The notes under the pieces are model-generated. The model worked only from the letters and a program-made list of their open reading frames with translations, was not told the origin of the DNA and searched no databases. This document shows positions 47,757-60,841 of a DNA stretch of 64,000 nucleotides, piece after piece. The DNA is taken from positions 7,097,131 through 7,161,130 of the forward strand of contig NW_022098031.1 in assembly GCF_002288925.2 (NCBI RefSeq), in the 5' to 3' direction. The position numbers and the translations under genes are program-made. Position 1 is the stretch's first letter; each line of letters starts with the position of its first letter. The stretch is from Delphinapterus leucas. Its lineage: Eukaryota > Chordata > Mammalia > Artiodactyla > Monodontidae.

Positions 47757-49105
47757 GATAAACAGTAAAATGCATTATTCTTTCATTAAGCCCTGAGGGC
47801 TTATTTTAAATTATTTTATATGTTATTCTCTGTTTTTGAATAATTTGATTAAGCTTTAGGAAAGTAATTATTTCTTGAAGTGTCTTGAGATTTATCTACA
47901 TTGTGTTTATTAGTATTAATTGTTTTTCATCGTTACCTTTCGTAGGGATGCCTGAGAAACACATGGTATAAAGAATGAAAATATGTCTTTTGTGAAATAG
48001 TAACAAAAATAAGCCAAATTGAGAAATTCTAGATGTAGAAAGAACTTCAGAGATGATCTGGTCCAATTGCCACATTTGACAAATGAAGAAACTGAGGTTC
48101 AAAGAATATAAATAAGTTTTCTCACCTCATTCATCCAAGATGTTTAGCAAACTACACACTGAATTCAGTGGCCTGTCACTATTCCACATTGTCTTTCTTT
48201 AGGGAGAGATCCTTTTTGAAAGTATTTTTTTTCCTTTAGTCATTTAATTAATCATCTGAATAGAGAAGTCTTGGTTAAATTACAACAGCTAACTACCTTT
48301 TCAACTGCAAGTTAAATAGCTATCCGATTCAAGACCAAATACTATTTTATTATAGTTGCTTGTAGTACCTGACCTTCTAAAATGACAGATTTTTGTTGTT
48401 CCAAATGAAAATTAAAAATTCATGAAAGTGTTTTTGTGAGTAGCTTATTACCTATTAAGGTATAGACATCCTTTAGTATAAAATATGTATAACTGCCTTA
48501 TAGATTATTAATGGCTCTCAGAATGTTTAGCATACTAGATGTGTTTAAAAAAAACAAATTGGAATTCTGATCCTAAATTTTCTTTCAAATGTATTATTTT
48601 AATTGTGGGAGAATTTTTTTAAATCATTCATTTCTAAATGATGATTTGCATATACAAGTGCATGTTTTCCATTATTAATCTCAAATTAGATCAACCAAAA
48701 TGATTTCATACCAAAGGCAAAAAATATATGCCTTTGTAATCAAGAAAACAATCTTAACTTAGCTCAGCAATTCATGTCAATGATGGTAAATGTGTCATGA
48801 TTAGTTAGACTATAGTGTAATGCAAATACAATAAACCATTTCTGTACATTAATTCATATTTATTAGTGAACAGTTTTTTCCATCAATAAAAGAAGAATGT
48901 GAACTGTGGCACCCATGACCTAGATAAAAAGATCAAGATGTTAGACCTGTTCCTTGGTGACTAGACAAAGTATTAATGGAAGGATAAAAAAAGTTTTCTA
49001 AAAATGCAAGAGCAAATATGTATCTGAAAACATCTAGTCAGAACTTCTTTTAAAATCTTCAAGATGAACCACAGAGAGAAATTTCTATATGATGGATTTC
49101 TTTCT
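47757..49105. other. Mostly unannotated
   Basis: 48010-48190 (gaaagaacttcagagatgat ctggtccaattgcc … gaagaaactgaggttcaaag) looks like an old MIR-like/tRNA-SINE fragment related to those at 8826 and 10955. Otherwise nothing. Confidence 0.4.
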
Positions 49106-49109
49106 TGCA

Positions 49110-50180
49110 ATAACACAATTCATTCTACAAATATTTATTGAACACGTGAGCTGTGCCAGGCACTCTTCCCAGTGCTAAGGATATAGTGATGAACAATGTT
49201 CCCTGTCTTCGTGGAGCTTATATTCTGCTGGAAGGAGACAGGCAAGGTGTTACACGCCAGATGGTGATAAGTACTGAGAAGAAAAAAATCAAAGTAAGAT
49301 GAGACTGGGACTGGGCAAGGGTGCTATTTTATTTTATTTTTTATTTTTTTAAATTTACTTATTTATTTATTTTTGGCTGTGTTGGGTCTTCGTCTCTGTG
49401 CGAGGGCTTTCTCCAGTTGCGGCGAGCGGGGGCCACTCTTCATCGCGGTGCGCGGGCCTCTCACTACCGTGGCCTCTCTTGTTGCGGAGCACAGGCTCCA
49501 GAGGCGCAGGCTCAGTAGTTGTGGCTCATGGGCCTAGTTGCTCCGCAGCATGTGGGATCTTCCCAGACCAGGGCGCGAATCCGCGTCCTCTGCATTAGCA
49601 GGTGGACTCTCAACCACTGCGCCACCAGGGAAGTCCCAAGGGTGCTATTTTAGATATAGACGTCCAGAGAAAAACTCTCTCATTAGGTGGTATTTTGAAG
49701 GAATGAACCATTAGAGAAATCTGGAGAAAAACATTCTAAGTAAAGGGAATAGCAAGTGCAAAGGCCCTGAGAGGGAATAAGCTTGACCCTACTGGCACTA
49801 CATCAAGAGGACCATGTTGGAGTAGGGTGATTAAAGAAGAGAACAGCATAGATGAGGTCAAGGAGGTAACTCTGTCAGACTATGGAGGGCCTGAAATCAC
49901 TCTAATGACTCGTGCTTTTACTCTGAGTCGGAAAGCACTGGGGGAGGGGAATTGAGTCCAAAAGTGATGTAAATCTGACTTAGAGTTTAAGAGATGAACC
50001 AGGCTGCTGTGTGGAGAATAGTCTGTAGAGGGCAAGAATAAAGCAGTGACCAGTTAGGAAGCTGATGCAATAATCCAGACAAGAGGTGATGCTGCTGGGC
50101 CACAGGGGTAGCAGTGGTGGTATGAGAAGTGGTGGGGGTCCGATATATTTGGAAAGAAAACAAGCTTTGCTACTGGTAGC
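49110..50180 (-). mobile_element. L2 LINE, minus strand, split by a SINE
   Basis: Reversed L2 3' end (attcattctacaaatattta ttgaacacg…gccaggcactcttcccagtg, cttcgtggagcttatattct), then gggaatagcaagtgcaaagg ccctgag, tatggagggcctgaaatcac and ccaggctgctgtgtggagaa. Runs into an MLT1 LTR at 50185. Confidence 0.88.
49332..49636 (-). mobile_element. Long, older CHR-family SINE nested in L2
   Basis: About 300 bp copy with an extra 5'-body segment (ggctgtgttgggtcttcgtc … agttgcggcgagcgggggcc) absent from the 200-bp copies. Exact 16-bp duplication caagggtgctatttta at 49316-49331 and 49637-49652. Confidence 0.93.
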
Positions 50181-50184
50181 AATT

Positions 50185-50711
50185 TGCTATTTGAAAGGTA
50201 GAATAATGGCTTCCCAAAGCACCCATGTCTAATCTGTGAATATGTTAGATTATGTGGCCAAGAGGAATTATGGTTGCAGATGGAATTAAGGTTGCTAATA
50301 GCTGACATTAAAATAAGGAGATGATCCTGGACTATCCAGGTGGGCCCAAGGTAATCATAAATGTCCTTAAAAGTGAAAGAGGGAGGTAGAAGAGTGAGTC
50401 AGAGGAAGATGTGACTACTGAAGAAAGAAACAGAGAGATACAGTGTTGCTGGCTTTAAAGATAGAGGAAGGGCACCATATGCCAAGGTAAGGGGAAGCCT
50501 CTAGAAGCTGGAGAGGACAAGGAAACATATTTTCCTCTAGAGCCTCCAGAAAAGAATGCAGTCTTGTCTAATCTTGAAGAATCTACACCCAGTGAGACCC
50601 ACGTCAGGCTTTAAACTTACAGAACTTTGTAAGATAACAAATTTGTGTTGCTTAAGCAAGTTTGTAGTGATATGTTTCAACAGCAGTAAAAAATTAATAT
50701 AGATTAATACA
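50185..50711 (+). mobile_element. MLT1C/D-like MaLR LTR
   Basis: ataatggcttcccaaagcac, tgtgaatatgttagattatg, atcctggactatccaggtgg gcccaa, cctctagaagctggagagga and ttacagaactttgtaagata are MLT1 phrases in order. Confidence 0.88.
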
Positions 50712-51972
50712 GGGTATTAGAGAAAAAGAAGAGTCAAGGGTCACTAGAGGTTTAATGTAATTTGAATTTTATAACTTTGGCTAATAAAGTGTTGATTCAT
50801 TATTGGCATAGCTAAATATGTTTTTTGTAGCTTTTGAAAATCTCAGTAAGTACCTTTACAAATGAAGGCTTCTAATGCAGATGTTGGTGCCTATCAGTAC
50901 CTGATCATCCCTGCTTCATTTTTCATTTTCAGAATATAAACACTAACTTTTATTGAATCTGATCCTTTAATACAAAGCACTGAAGTGTGATTGTAAAGCA
51001 CTGAAAATATTTTTTAAATTAACATAGTAGTACTTAAAAATGAGCATTGCCCTTCTAGATTGTCAGCTTACAAAGCTAAACCCTAATAGCAATTTGGTGC
51101 CATGTCAGAACAGGTTTGAATCTGTTTCTTTAGCATTGCCTCCAGAGCCTGTTTACAAATCCTGCAAGCAAAGCGCATTATGAATTTACAAAACCGTCTA
51201 TTTTTTTCCTGAAAATAAGCTAGCTAAATGTATCGCTCAGTCAACTTTAGTTTTTATTTATATCCTCCCTATCACAGGAAAACCAACTGAGGCAGTACGA
51301 CTCACCTTTATTCATTCAACAGATATTTATATTTTTATGCTTGGTTTTCTTGACCTGTAAGAAAACCACTTTTGTCTGAGGGCCATAACACAAGCTGGGT
51401 TATTCCCTTAGCAATAAGTTCCAAGGCAACCAACCAACTTGGGAAGCCAGATAGTCATCCAATTTTGGGGACTCAAGAAGACAAAGATATGACAGTTGTC
51501 ACTCCTAGAGGTCTGAGTATATGTCTGAGAAACTGTCGATACTTGAGAGATGTGGCAGGATCAAGACCCAGAAAAACCAGTAAGAACAAGATCAAAAACA
51601 GGACAGGACGTAAGCCTTAAGTGAGAGATGTAGTTTATGTTGAAACTTTGATCCTAGAGGCAGCAATTGGTGAAATAGAATGAATCTGTTTAAAGTAAGG
51701 AAAGCATCAGTCCTCTGAACTTATAGTTGGGGCCATAGTGGTGCTGCACTTAGTGACCATTGAGCACCTGGGGCTTAAATCTGACACACTTGGCCCACTG
51801 TTTTTTTTGGCAACTATAGAAACACTGGTCAATAAGATACACAGAAAACAGGTGGCTCTAGAATCTCAAATTCAGGACAATGACTTGATCCAAAGCCAAT
51901 CAGATTAAGTGGAGGGGGCAAGGGAGTTAAGGAGAAGCCGATTGTGTTTCTTGCTGCTTCTGTGGTTGACTC
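50712..51972. other. Unannotated interval
   Basis: The 82-codon frame at 51372-51620 shows no recognised domain. Nothing else seen. Confidence 0.45.
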
Positions 51973-52080
51973 AAAAGTTATGTGTGTCATATATACGCTA
52001 ATATGTATAAAATAGGTAACTAATAAGAACCTGCTGTATAAAAAATAAATAAAATTCAAAAAAAAAAAGTTATGTGTGTC
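51973..52080 (+). mobile_element. Ultra-short L1-derived insertion with exact 16-bp duplication
   Basis: Bases 51989-52064 contain only an L1 3' UTR piece (atatatacgctaatatgtat … aacctgctgtat) then an A-rich tail. About 150-250 bp of the usual 3' UTR end is missing. The 16-mer aaaagttatgtgtgtc is exact at 51973-51988 and 52065-52080. Confidence 0.88.
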
Positions 52081-53661
52081 TACATGGAGCCGTGTAGGAA
52101 AATGGGAGGACATAAAAACATAATAAAGGTTCGAAATAGAACAGTGTTGGCTGGGTGGAGTTCAAGGAAGCTTAATTCTAAAAGATGAAAGGAGTAAAGA
52201 GTTTAAAGGGAAAAGTGTGAATTCCCAAAGGCTTCTGACGTTTTTCCTCCTATGCAAAACTGAAACCCTCACCATCTGTCTCACTCCAACAGGAGTTTTT
52301 TAATTGTATACCTGTATACCATATCTCTTCTCCATTGTTTACTGCACTCAGGCCAGGAGTTTACTTTCTAAACTTGCTAAATGAATCTCCTGATGCAGTT
52401 TCAAAGAAATGTGCAATCTAGCAATACTTGAAAGATGTCTCTTTTTCAGATGTACATTAGGCCTTACCTTGGGGGTTACTAATTTTCACTAGAACTGGTC
52501 ACGTCTAAAAGGGGAGCTTATCTCAAAAAATTAAGGAAATTTCCAGAATATCATAAACAATTCCTCCAACTCTGGGCACCAATGCTGCAGATTTTCTGCA
52601 ACTGCTGCTCATCTCCGCAACCAGCACAAATAGATAATGTTGCTGCCACCCAGAGTGGGGACCAGGATGAAAAGACAGAGTCTCTGGCACTTAGGCACAA
52701 AATTTTAGAAGGTCCCAAATAACTCAGTAATCAAGATAAATTATATCAAGTGCAATGTATTTTAAAAGCTAAGCTGACACAAAAATTGTATTGAGCAAAA
52801 TATCAAATTGATGAAGTAAAATATCAAAAATTTAAATTTTAAATTAATTCAAAATTTTAGTTCTTTAATCCTGTTTTTGTTTCTTTGATGAAGGAATATT
52901 TGGCTTAAGAAGTGAGAATGTACTCTGTGAATGCACTGATACATTCCCTGGCAATAAAAACATAGGATTTAGCTTATTGATTGTTCTTTATATAAATATG
53001 AGAATGTTAACTGCTAAATGTTGCTTCCAATGAAGCTATGAAATTGGTTAATTAATAAGCCACTAAATGCCTGATAATTTTTATTTCATTTCACTCTCAC
53101 TTTTACTTATCTTTTACTTTTCACTTATCTATACAAAAACATTTTGAATATTTATGTGAGATGTTTCATCACTAAGTTATCACCAAGTTTCTGTATATGT
53201 GTTTCTCAAGATACACTAGATATAGAACTATATGAATTTTTAAAGAAAGCTCTAGAGATAAAAAACACTTTTATACATTAATGGAAATGATGTATATAGC
53301 TCAGCTATTAGACATCCCCCACTTACATGTAACCCATCTGTGTCTACTTGACTCCAAACTTGACCCAAATACCCAACCCTAACACCAGGTTTTTGATAAA
53401 AGCCAAACACAAAGTGTGTAGCTTACTGAATATGGCTTGGATTGTGTGATGGGTCACTATGCTCATGCATAACATGTCACAATCACGAGGCTGCTGTGGA
53501 TGCCCAGCCTTTCCTTCCAGCCCATCATCACATCACATCTCCCCCTTGGCCTTTTCTGCTAGAGAAGGGGACTCGGCTCCTGTCCTCTCCCCTCTCCTAC
53601 CTTCCTCCAAAGGAAAGCCCAGCTCCAGCATGAGTTGCCTTCTATTCCACAGCTGACTGGC
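52081..53661. other. Unannotated interval
   Basis: Nothing recognised. 53440-53640 is pyrimidine-rich and GC-richer, without exon evidence. Confidence 0.45.
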
Positions 53662-53670
53662 AAAGTATGT

Positions 53671-54106
53671 TTGTTTTTTTTTTTGTTTTAACATCTTTAT
53701 TGGAGTATAATTGCTTTACAATGGTGTGTTAGTTTCTGCTTTATAACAAAGTGAATCAGTTATACATATATATCCCCTCCCTCTTGTGTCTCCCTCCCTC
53801 CCACCCTCCCTATCCCACCCCTCTAGGTGGTCACATCTCCCTGTGCTATGGGGCTGCTTCCCACTAGCTATCTATTTTACGTTTGGTAGTGTGTATATGT
53901 CCATGCCACTCTCTTGCTTTGTCACAGCTTACCCTTGCCCCTCCCCATGTCCTCAAGTCCATTCTCTAGTAGGTCTGTGGCTTTATTCCCGTCTTGCCCC
54001 TAGGTTCTTTATGACCTTTTTTTTTTTTTTTTTTGGTTCCATATATATGTGTTAGCATACAGTATTTGTTTTTCTCTTTCTGACTTACTTCACTCTGTAT
54101 GACATA
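53671..54106 (-). mobile_element. 5'-truncated L1 3' end, minus strand
   Basis: T-run, aacatctttattggagtata, C-rich tract (53792-53820), ctattttacgtttggtagtg, expanded T-tract 54017-54034, and actctgtatgaca at the truncated 5' end. Confidence 0.92.
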
Positions 54107-54589
54107 TTCTTTAAAAGTTTACCTCCAGCCTCTTCCTTTTATAGAGAAGTCCTCTCTCCTCTAAGAGATGTGAATGCACCCTACTCTTTTCTTCTCTCTA
54201 CCTTTTGGTAATTGTGTTTAAAGAATGTCTCCCTGGCTCCCAAGACACCTGAATGGATGAAAGCTTTTCTCTCTCTACATGGGACACATCTCCCAACCCA
54301 GGCGGATTGTTCCCTTTGCCTCTACGCCCTTCCCCTGTGTCAGCTTCTGTCTCCAGTGGTTCTTGCCTAGGAAGCTTCATAAGCATCCAGAAAAGAAGCC
54401 ACATCTTTAGCCTGAGTTGTTTGCCTTACTTCCTCCCCTCTTAGGACAAAGACTCATCCCTGTATATATACACCATCTCTTTCAGCAGCCTATTCCAGGG
54501 GTCCTGTATTCTAAAAGAGGATCTTCTACTAAGATGGTTTTCTTTCATGTGCTAAAATTGCTCCTTCCTGCAGCCCATCTCTCAGTTTC
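54107..54589. other. Unannotated pyrimidine-rich interval
   Basis: No gene or definite repeat. Confidence 0.4.
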
Positions 54590-54602
54590 CGACAATTTTT
54601 AT

Positions 54603-54741
54603 TTTTATTTTTTCTTATTTATTTATTTTTTGGCTGTGCCACGCAGCATGCAGAATCTTAGTTCCCCAACCAGGGATGGAACCCACACCCCTTGTAGTGG
54701 AGGCATGGAGTCTTAACCACTGGACCACCAGGGAAGTCCCT
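54603..54741 (-). mobile_element. Older short CHR-related SINE, minus strand
   Basis: ggctgtgccacgcagcatgc … ccaaccagggatggaaccca … taaccactggaccaccaggg aagtccc: reversed copy of the family at 21436. Exact 13-bp duplication cgacaatttttat at 54590-54602 and 54742-54754. Confidence 0.93.
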
Positions 54742-54754
54742 CGACAATTTTTAT

Positions 54755-56479
54755 ACATCAATGAAAATGCAAAGTCAGGGTTGTCCTTATGAGTGCACTG
54801 TCTCTCAACAGCCCCACTATTATTTCAACCCTCCTCTTTTCTGCTTAATTTTAGGAACTCCTTTATGTTTTCTGAATCCACCCTCAAATTCAACTTGGAA
54901 CCCCAAGGTGCTAAGGCCTGGGTGGATGGATGCAGCTGCTCTGTTTGTGCTAATCGTTAGCCAGTTGTACTACCTGGGAGCTAGACTACTGGCATAGTCA
55001 CTGGCAAGGCCCGTGGGTATCTTTTGAGGAACTTCCCTGCCAGGGGTGGATGACCTGCTCACTCCCATTCCCTGAGACTCTGCTGTCTGTCATTAGACTC
55101 AGACAGCATAACCGTACCGACATCAGGGTCAGCTCCCTCAATCTGTACTGTGCCTGTAGTCCTTCAGTTGCAGGACAATCCCACTACTCCAGCTTTGTTT
55201 CCTTAGGAGACCTGCCTCTCCATTTGCTGTCTCTAATTCAACTAGCAGTGAGAATTGAAGGACCTTACAGAATTCCCTGGAGCCTACAGTTCTCTTCATT
55301 GTAAGTAGCTGCTGCAGGAACTTGCACTAACTGGACATAGTTGTTGACACTGCGCTCCACGGCACCTCTGTGCAAAAGTCCCTCAAGTCTTGACATATAT
55401 GTTAAGGTACTTCCAGTGATGTGTGTTCACAAACTTCACATGTAAGTCTCAGCATCTACCTGCATTCTTGAGTAACTTGAGTAACTGATGTCAGGCATTC
55501 TGCTGTAGAAAAGGAGTCATTTTTTTGTTTATCCATACTTTTGAAAGCATGTATAGTTCTTAGCGCCAGACTCTACACACTTTCTGTTAATCTCTGCTGC
55601 ATCTATACCTCAGAGTTTTCACCCCCCACTAACATTTCAATGGTGTGTTCCAACCACAATTCAAAACCTTTCTCTAAAGGTCCTGGCATTGGACTCCTTC
55701 CCTTCCCCTCCCCACCCCCACCCAAGTCTCTAGACCCTGCGTAGTATGAGCTCCCTAAGAAGAGCTGGAACAATGGCCCTGATACAGTTTTCAACAGCAG
55801 TCCAGTCACAGATAATAAAGCTGATTGGGTATCTTAATTAGCCCATGTATGTGTGCCATACACCCAATGTCTTCTTCCTTGATGCATTCCAGTTTTCTGG
55901 AAAATGATGCCAAGGTTGGTTTAAACACAAATGTACAGCTGCGTACTTCATGAAGGAGTTTCTTTGATGTATTCTAATAAGCTCACAAAGCACTGGGCAC
56001 GTGAGACTCTCCAGGTGAAATATTCACTATTCAATCATACATTGTTCCAAAGACTTTTCCACAGCATCCCTCTGACTTTCAGTTTCTTTACCAAAGACCA
56101 GCACTGCTCCTAGTAAATCATTCTCTACTGCCTGCACCATTAGCCATGGGGAGCAGGCACTATAGGCTCTATTAAGAGTGACGTTTTAATCTGGTAGGCT
56201 TTGAGATGAGCTCCGTAGATAAAGTATCTCAGAAAATTCTCCAAGGCCCAGGTGTCAGATATACCCCTTAAGGGTTCAGGTTATCTATTTTCTCCTCAAA
56301 CCACCCTGATTTAAAACAGCTAGTCCTTCAGTTTCCAGAGAATATCCAATCACATCACGCTTATTGAAATCCCTTTTGCTTTAGCCCTACTCAAGTTTTG
56401 TGGAGACTTGTCATTGATCTTCATTCTATTCCTTAGCTCAATTCACTAAGCCTCTTCCTTAACCTTAATCTTACCCACA
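54755..56479. other. Unannotated interval
   Basis: Somewhat GC-richer than average and free of recognised repeats, but the short frames (54761-54997, 55050-55304, 55931-56113) have no recognisable domain. Confidence 0.4.
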
Positions 56480-57196
56480 TGCAGATGCTGAGCAGGCAGT
56501 TTGCTACATGTGCCTAAAATTGAGGGAAGGCATTTGAACCTGAGATACGGATTTGGAGTTCTGAGAGTTTATAGTGTAGAGAAAATTTTGAAGCCTGAGC
56601 TCTGGAGCATTCCAAAGTTTAGAGGTTAGGGAGGTGAGGAGGTACCAACAAAAGCAACAAGGAAAGAACAGTCAGTAAGAATAAACCAGGAGCATGTTAA
56701 AGCCAAGGAAAGAGAATGTGTAAAGGATACTGTGCTAAATGATGCCAATAGCACAAACAAGGTGAAAAATGAGAATGAGCCTTTGTGTTGGATGGTAGGA
56801 TAGTATGTCACTTGGTTATCTTGACAAGAATAACTTTAATAGAGAGGAACGAAGGCCTGGTGGAGGTAAGTTCAAGAGAGAACAGGAAGAGAGAAGCTGG
56901 AGGCTGTGAGTATAGAGAATACTTTTTGAAGAGTTTTGCTGCAAAGAGGAGCAGAGATAAAGGGGATAAAAGCCAGCAGAGTAAGTAGGATCAATATAAG
57001 GTATTTTTTAAAGTTGAGGAAAAATAACACGATTCGTATGCTTATGGGGAGAAAATAAGAAGATACAGGGAAAAAAGGCAAGATTTTCTAAAATATTGAT
57101 CTTCAGAAGGCAAGAGGGCATGGGTAAGTGTACCAGTGAAAAAGCTGACCTTTGCCAGGAGCAGAGAAGCTTCACACACAGTAATAAGAGGCCCAG

Positions 57197-57415
57197 GGCT
57201 TCCCTGGTGGCGCAGTGGTTGAGAGTTCGCCTCCCGATGCAGGGGATGCAGGTTCGTGCCCCAGTCCGGGAAGATCCCACATGCCGCGGAACAGCTGGGC
57301 CCGTGAGCCATGGCCGCTGAGCCTGCGCATCCGGAGCCTGTGCTCCACAATGGGAGAGGCCACAACGGTGAGAGGCCCGCATACCGCAAAAAAACAAAAC
57401 AAACAAACAAAAAAA
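57197..57415 (+). mobile_element. CHR-type SINE nested in L2
   Basis: Complete copy with a variable A/C-rich tail (57387-57415). Exact 11-bp duplication aagaggcccag at 57186-57196 and 57416-57426. Confidence 0.96.
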
Positions 57416-58020
57416 AAGAGGCCCAGTATATGGGCCAAGATGACCATATGAGTAAATTTGGTGTTAGGTCCCAGTCATAATTCTCATCTGATGACTTCTT
57501 TATCCTCAGTAAGATAGGAAGCAAAAGCAAGGTCATAAGCTGACAGTGAGCGTGCGGATAGGAGATTGGACATTTAAGAAGAAAAGTGAAGTTAGGAAAT
57601 AATTATCTAAGAGAGTAGAAGGGTTAGTGGACTAGGAATATATATATATAGTCTGATGGCCAGACAGTATGAAGGGCTCACTTGAGATTAGTAATCATGA
57701 ATTTAAAGTGAGGTAACTATGGAGTCATCTAGCTTTGTTCAGGTGTGTAGATTCAGCCATAAATTAAGGGGAGAATTCAATTTAATTAGGTTTGTACTTT
57801 GACAAAAAAAGGGCGTAAAAAAATAGACAGGAACCAAAAAGTTGGATCTGTATGCAATAGAGTGACAATAATGATTGATGAGGAAATTTAAGCAGACTAA
57901 AGAAAGGAATGAAGATGTAAGGCAGGTAAGAGAAAGGATGAAGTGGTAGAATCAGTGGATTAAAGGCCCTGGTGAGCATTATGGTTTCTGGATTTGGGAT
58001 ACAAAAAGAAATGAGCCAGA

Positions 58021-58056
58021 CCAAAAAAAAAAAAAAAAAGAAAGAAAGAAAAAATA
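58021..58056. repeat. A-rich / AAAG microsatellite
   Basis: A-run followed by aaagaaagaaagaaa. Confidence 0.9.
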
Positions 58057-60693
58057 ATGTCTATTGTAAAAGAAGAGAAAGAATGATGTTTGAAATTGAG
58101 ATTAAGAAGAGTGTGTAGGTTTTGGTAATAACAAGGTCTAAATTATAACACTGGGAAAGATGAGCAAGAGAGAATATAGGACAAGGTCACTGAAGATAGG
58201 AAGATCAAGGAGCTAAGGAAGTAGCCACATCATTAAAGGATCGTTTATATAGACATTGAAATTACCAAGAATTATGAATCTTCTAGGAGAAGTTTGCCAG
58301 GAGCAAAATCCTTCAAGACATCAGAAAAATGACTTAAGCATGTACAGGAAAACCATTCTTTCTCTCTGGCATCTGCTAACATGTATGGACAATTTTCTCA
58401 TCATTTTAGATATAATGACAAAAGGCAACAAGTAAACTCATTCAGAGCAGGATGACTTGAATATTGTTATTGTTGGCTGACTATCCAGCATGTGTTTATC
58501 CCATTCTCCTTCCTTTGTGAACTCTGATTTTGTTCTGATATCCACACCTTCTTACTGAAATTATGTGCCAAACGGACTATTGACATTAGCTCTCATCCTC
58601 AGATGATGCCTGATTATATTAAGGATAATTGCATCATCCTTAGCAGTGATTGGTTAAGGAGTGACATGTGACCTGATTTGTACCAATGAAATACAAAGGT
58701 TTCCCCAGAGCCTCTAAGTTCCTCCTAGAATTTTTTTTCCCCTGGAAGAACTTTCAGAAACAACATCTTTCATCTTCCAGCTGTTATCATGTATGGATGT
58801 GAAGCCTGTACTCCCTTTGCTGTCAGTCTGAGAATAAAGCAAAACAAGAAGAAGGAAGAAGTCAAATCACCACAGGTTGATTGTGTTTACCCTGAACCAA
58901 TCCTACCTCAGGACTTCCATTTATATGAGTCAATACCCTTCCTTATTGGTTAAGGATGAGCCCTTTTGATGAGAGTTTTCTTTCACTTGGGTGAAATAGG
59001 ATGCTCAATTTATGCAAAGAAGATACAAAATGTTGGTGATTTTTTTAATTAAAGATATAGAAATTAAAATGGAAGCACTGAGAAATCACACCTTTATGGA
59101 GTAAGACAGATTTTTCATGGATATAAAATTACTGGTCCTCATCATTCTCCAGACGATCCACAGGTGTCATATGTACCTTATTTTAGGGAAGTAAAGAGAC
59201 TCTTTTTATATAAATTAAGTTGAGAACATTTTATTGCCAAAGATATGAAAGAATAATAATAAAAATAAACATTTTGGACTGCCTATAATGGGAATAGATT
59301 GATTGGGGGCATAAGGGTAATTGGAGGTTGGTACTGATGATCAAAAAGGTGTCAGAGAATATGAAGCAGTTTCAAGCATACATAATAATCTCACACCAAA
59401 GAAAGTAGTTCCAATAACAAGAAAAATTATTACTGTGATATGTAAATGACTAAAACTTGTTCCTTTAAAAAAATTTAAAAATCAGTTGAAAATAGACTTT
59501 TGGCCATGTAGTTCTCAAAGTATTAAGAAAAACTGAAGACACAGTGTCCTAATATAAGATTATGATGGCCACGATTCTGCCGCTATACCCAAGCAACTGT
59601 AAAAATAAGGTAGAAAAGCAGTCATATTGAATAGGAAATGAAACATGACAATAATAGGGCTAAAATACACATACTCAATTAAGATGTATATAAAGGGGAA
59701 ATAATGCTTGGGAAATAAAACAGATTTTTTTGTATAACTAAGGAAGCATATAGATTATTGGACTACTGTTATCAGTTATTTTTTGCAAATGCAGTGAGAT
59801 TAATCATCCCTACATATTGCCATGAGATTGGCAATGTCCCTTCCTACAGATGTCAGATATACCAGTCAATTATTAACAGGTAAAGTTTATTACAGAAGTT
59901 TTAGGTAGCATTGCTAGGTTCTGCATCTTTTTCTTTTGCTCTACCACAAGGACAGTGCAAATAATAATCCCCCAAAGGGGCTTATTCTTCAGTCTGGACC
60001 CTAGAACGAAGACAATGTTTAGAATAAAGTCAAAGATAACCAAGAGCAGACACATAAATGAGAAATAAGCCTTCTTTACTGAAGCCAAAGAGCTTTGTGG
60101 TTGTTTGTTATTGCAGCATAACCTTGTACACACTGACTAACACACAGCATTCAAACAACATGTATACATATGGGGTCTAAACAAGAGATTTTAACTCATT
60201 TAAGGAAAATCCATGTAAGGGTCAAATAAGAGACAAATATATAAAAGACCTGGCATTGTGTACATAATCATAGATTAAAGCACATTGAAGGTAAAATTAG
60301 ATTTATATTAATAGTCAAAAATAAAAATTTATTTTCTTCTGCCCCCACCTGCTCTTCATGTTCTTGCTCTTCATGCACAGATTCCTTCCAGATGTTTCCA
60401 GAAATACCTTTGGGATATATCAAGGCAAATGCAAGATCAGTCTTGGTTATCTTGCAGCACTGCCATTTTCCTCCTTTCTGGCTCAGCTTGCTGCACAGAT
60501 GTCTTCTGTGTCTGCCAACATGAGGAAGATTATTTCCATAGCTAGTGCACACCAGGGGCACTGTCATATTGCTGTTGATACCTTCTGGAGTTTGCGCTGA
60601 GACTTCTGATGCCAGATAGCCAGGGATCTGACGTCTGCAAAACAGCATGGTCTATGTCCCTGCTAAAAGGTCGACTGTTAACTAAACTTCTAT

Positions 60694-60763
60694 CACCAAT
60701 TCTGTTGAGTGCTTATGCTGTCAGGTTCCACCAATTCTGTTGAGTACTCATGCTATCAGGTTC
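60694..60763. repeat. 35-bp tandem duplication, two copies
   Basis: caccaattctgttgagtgct…caggttc (60694-60728) and caccaattctgttgagtact…caggttc (60729-60763) match at 32 of 35 positions. Confidence 0.95.
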
Positions 60764-60802
60764 CTCAAAAATTTTAGTAAACAACTCATTTACTTTAGCA
60801 TT

Positions 60803-60841
60803 TTCTCTCTCTCTCTCTGTCACTCTCCCTCTCCCTCTTTT
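60803..60841. repeat. CT-rich microsatellite
   Basis: (ct)9 then ccctctccctctt. Confidence 0.9.

Larger units (their letters stand above)
56480..58330 (-). mobile_element. L2 LINE, minus strand, upstream part, split by a SINE
   Basis: Reversed L2 phrases in order: gagcaggcagtttgctacat, ctgagctctggagcattcca, ataaaccaggagcatgttaa, ttggttatcttgacaagaat, tttgaagagttttgctgcaa, then after the SINE atgaatttaaagtgaggtaa and tatagacattgaaattacca. Non-coding relic. Confidence 0.8.

Noticed and set aside
51372..51620. 82-codon basic ORF
   Set aside because: Length is within chance expectation and no family is recognised.
57042..57536. 164-codon minus-strand ORF and similar frames at 46826-47155, 46881-47237, 57008-57406 and 9512-9919
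   Set aside because: The shared peptide comes from the reversed CHR SINE, which happens to be open in several frames. It recurs at every copy.
60268..60648. 126-codon minus-strand ORF
   Set aside because: No recognised domain, an 80-codon frame overlaps on the other strand, and nothing supports transcription. Could be an old repeat.
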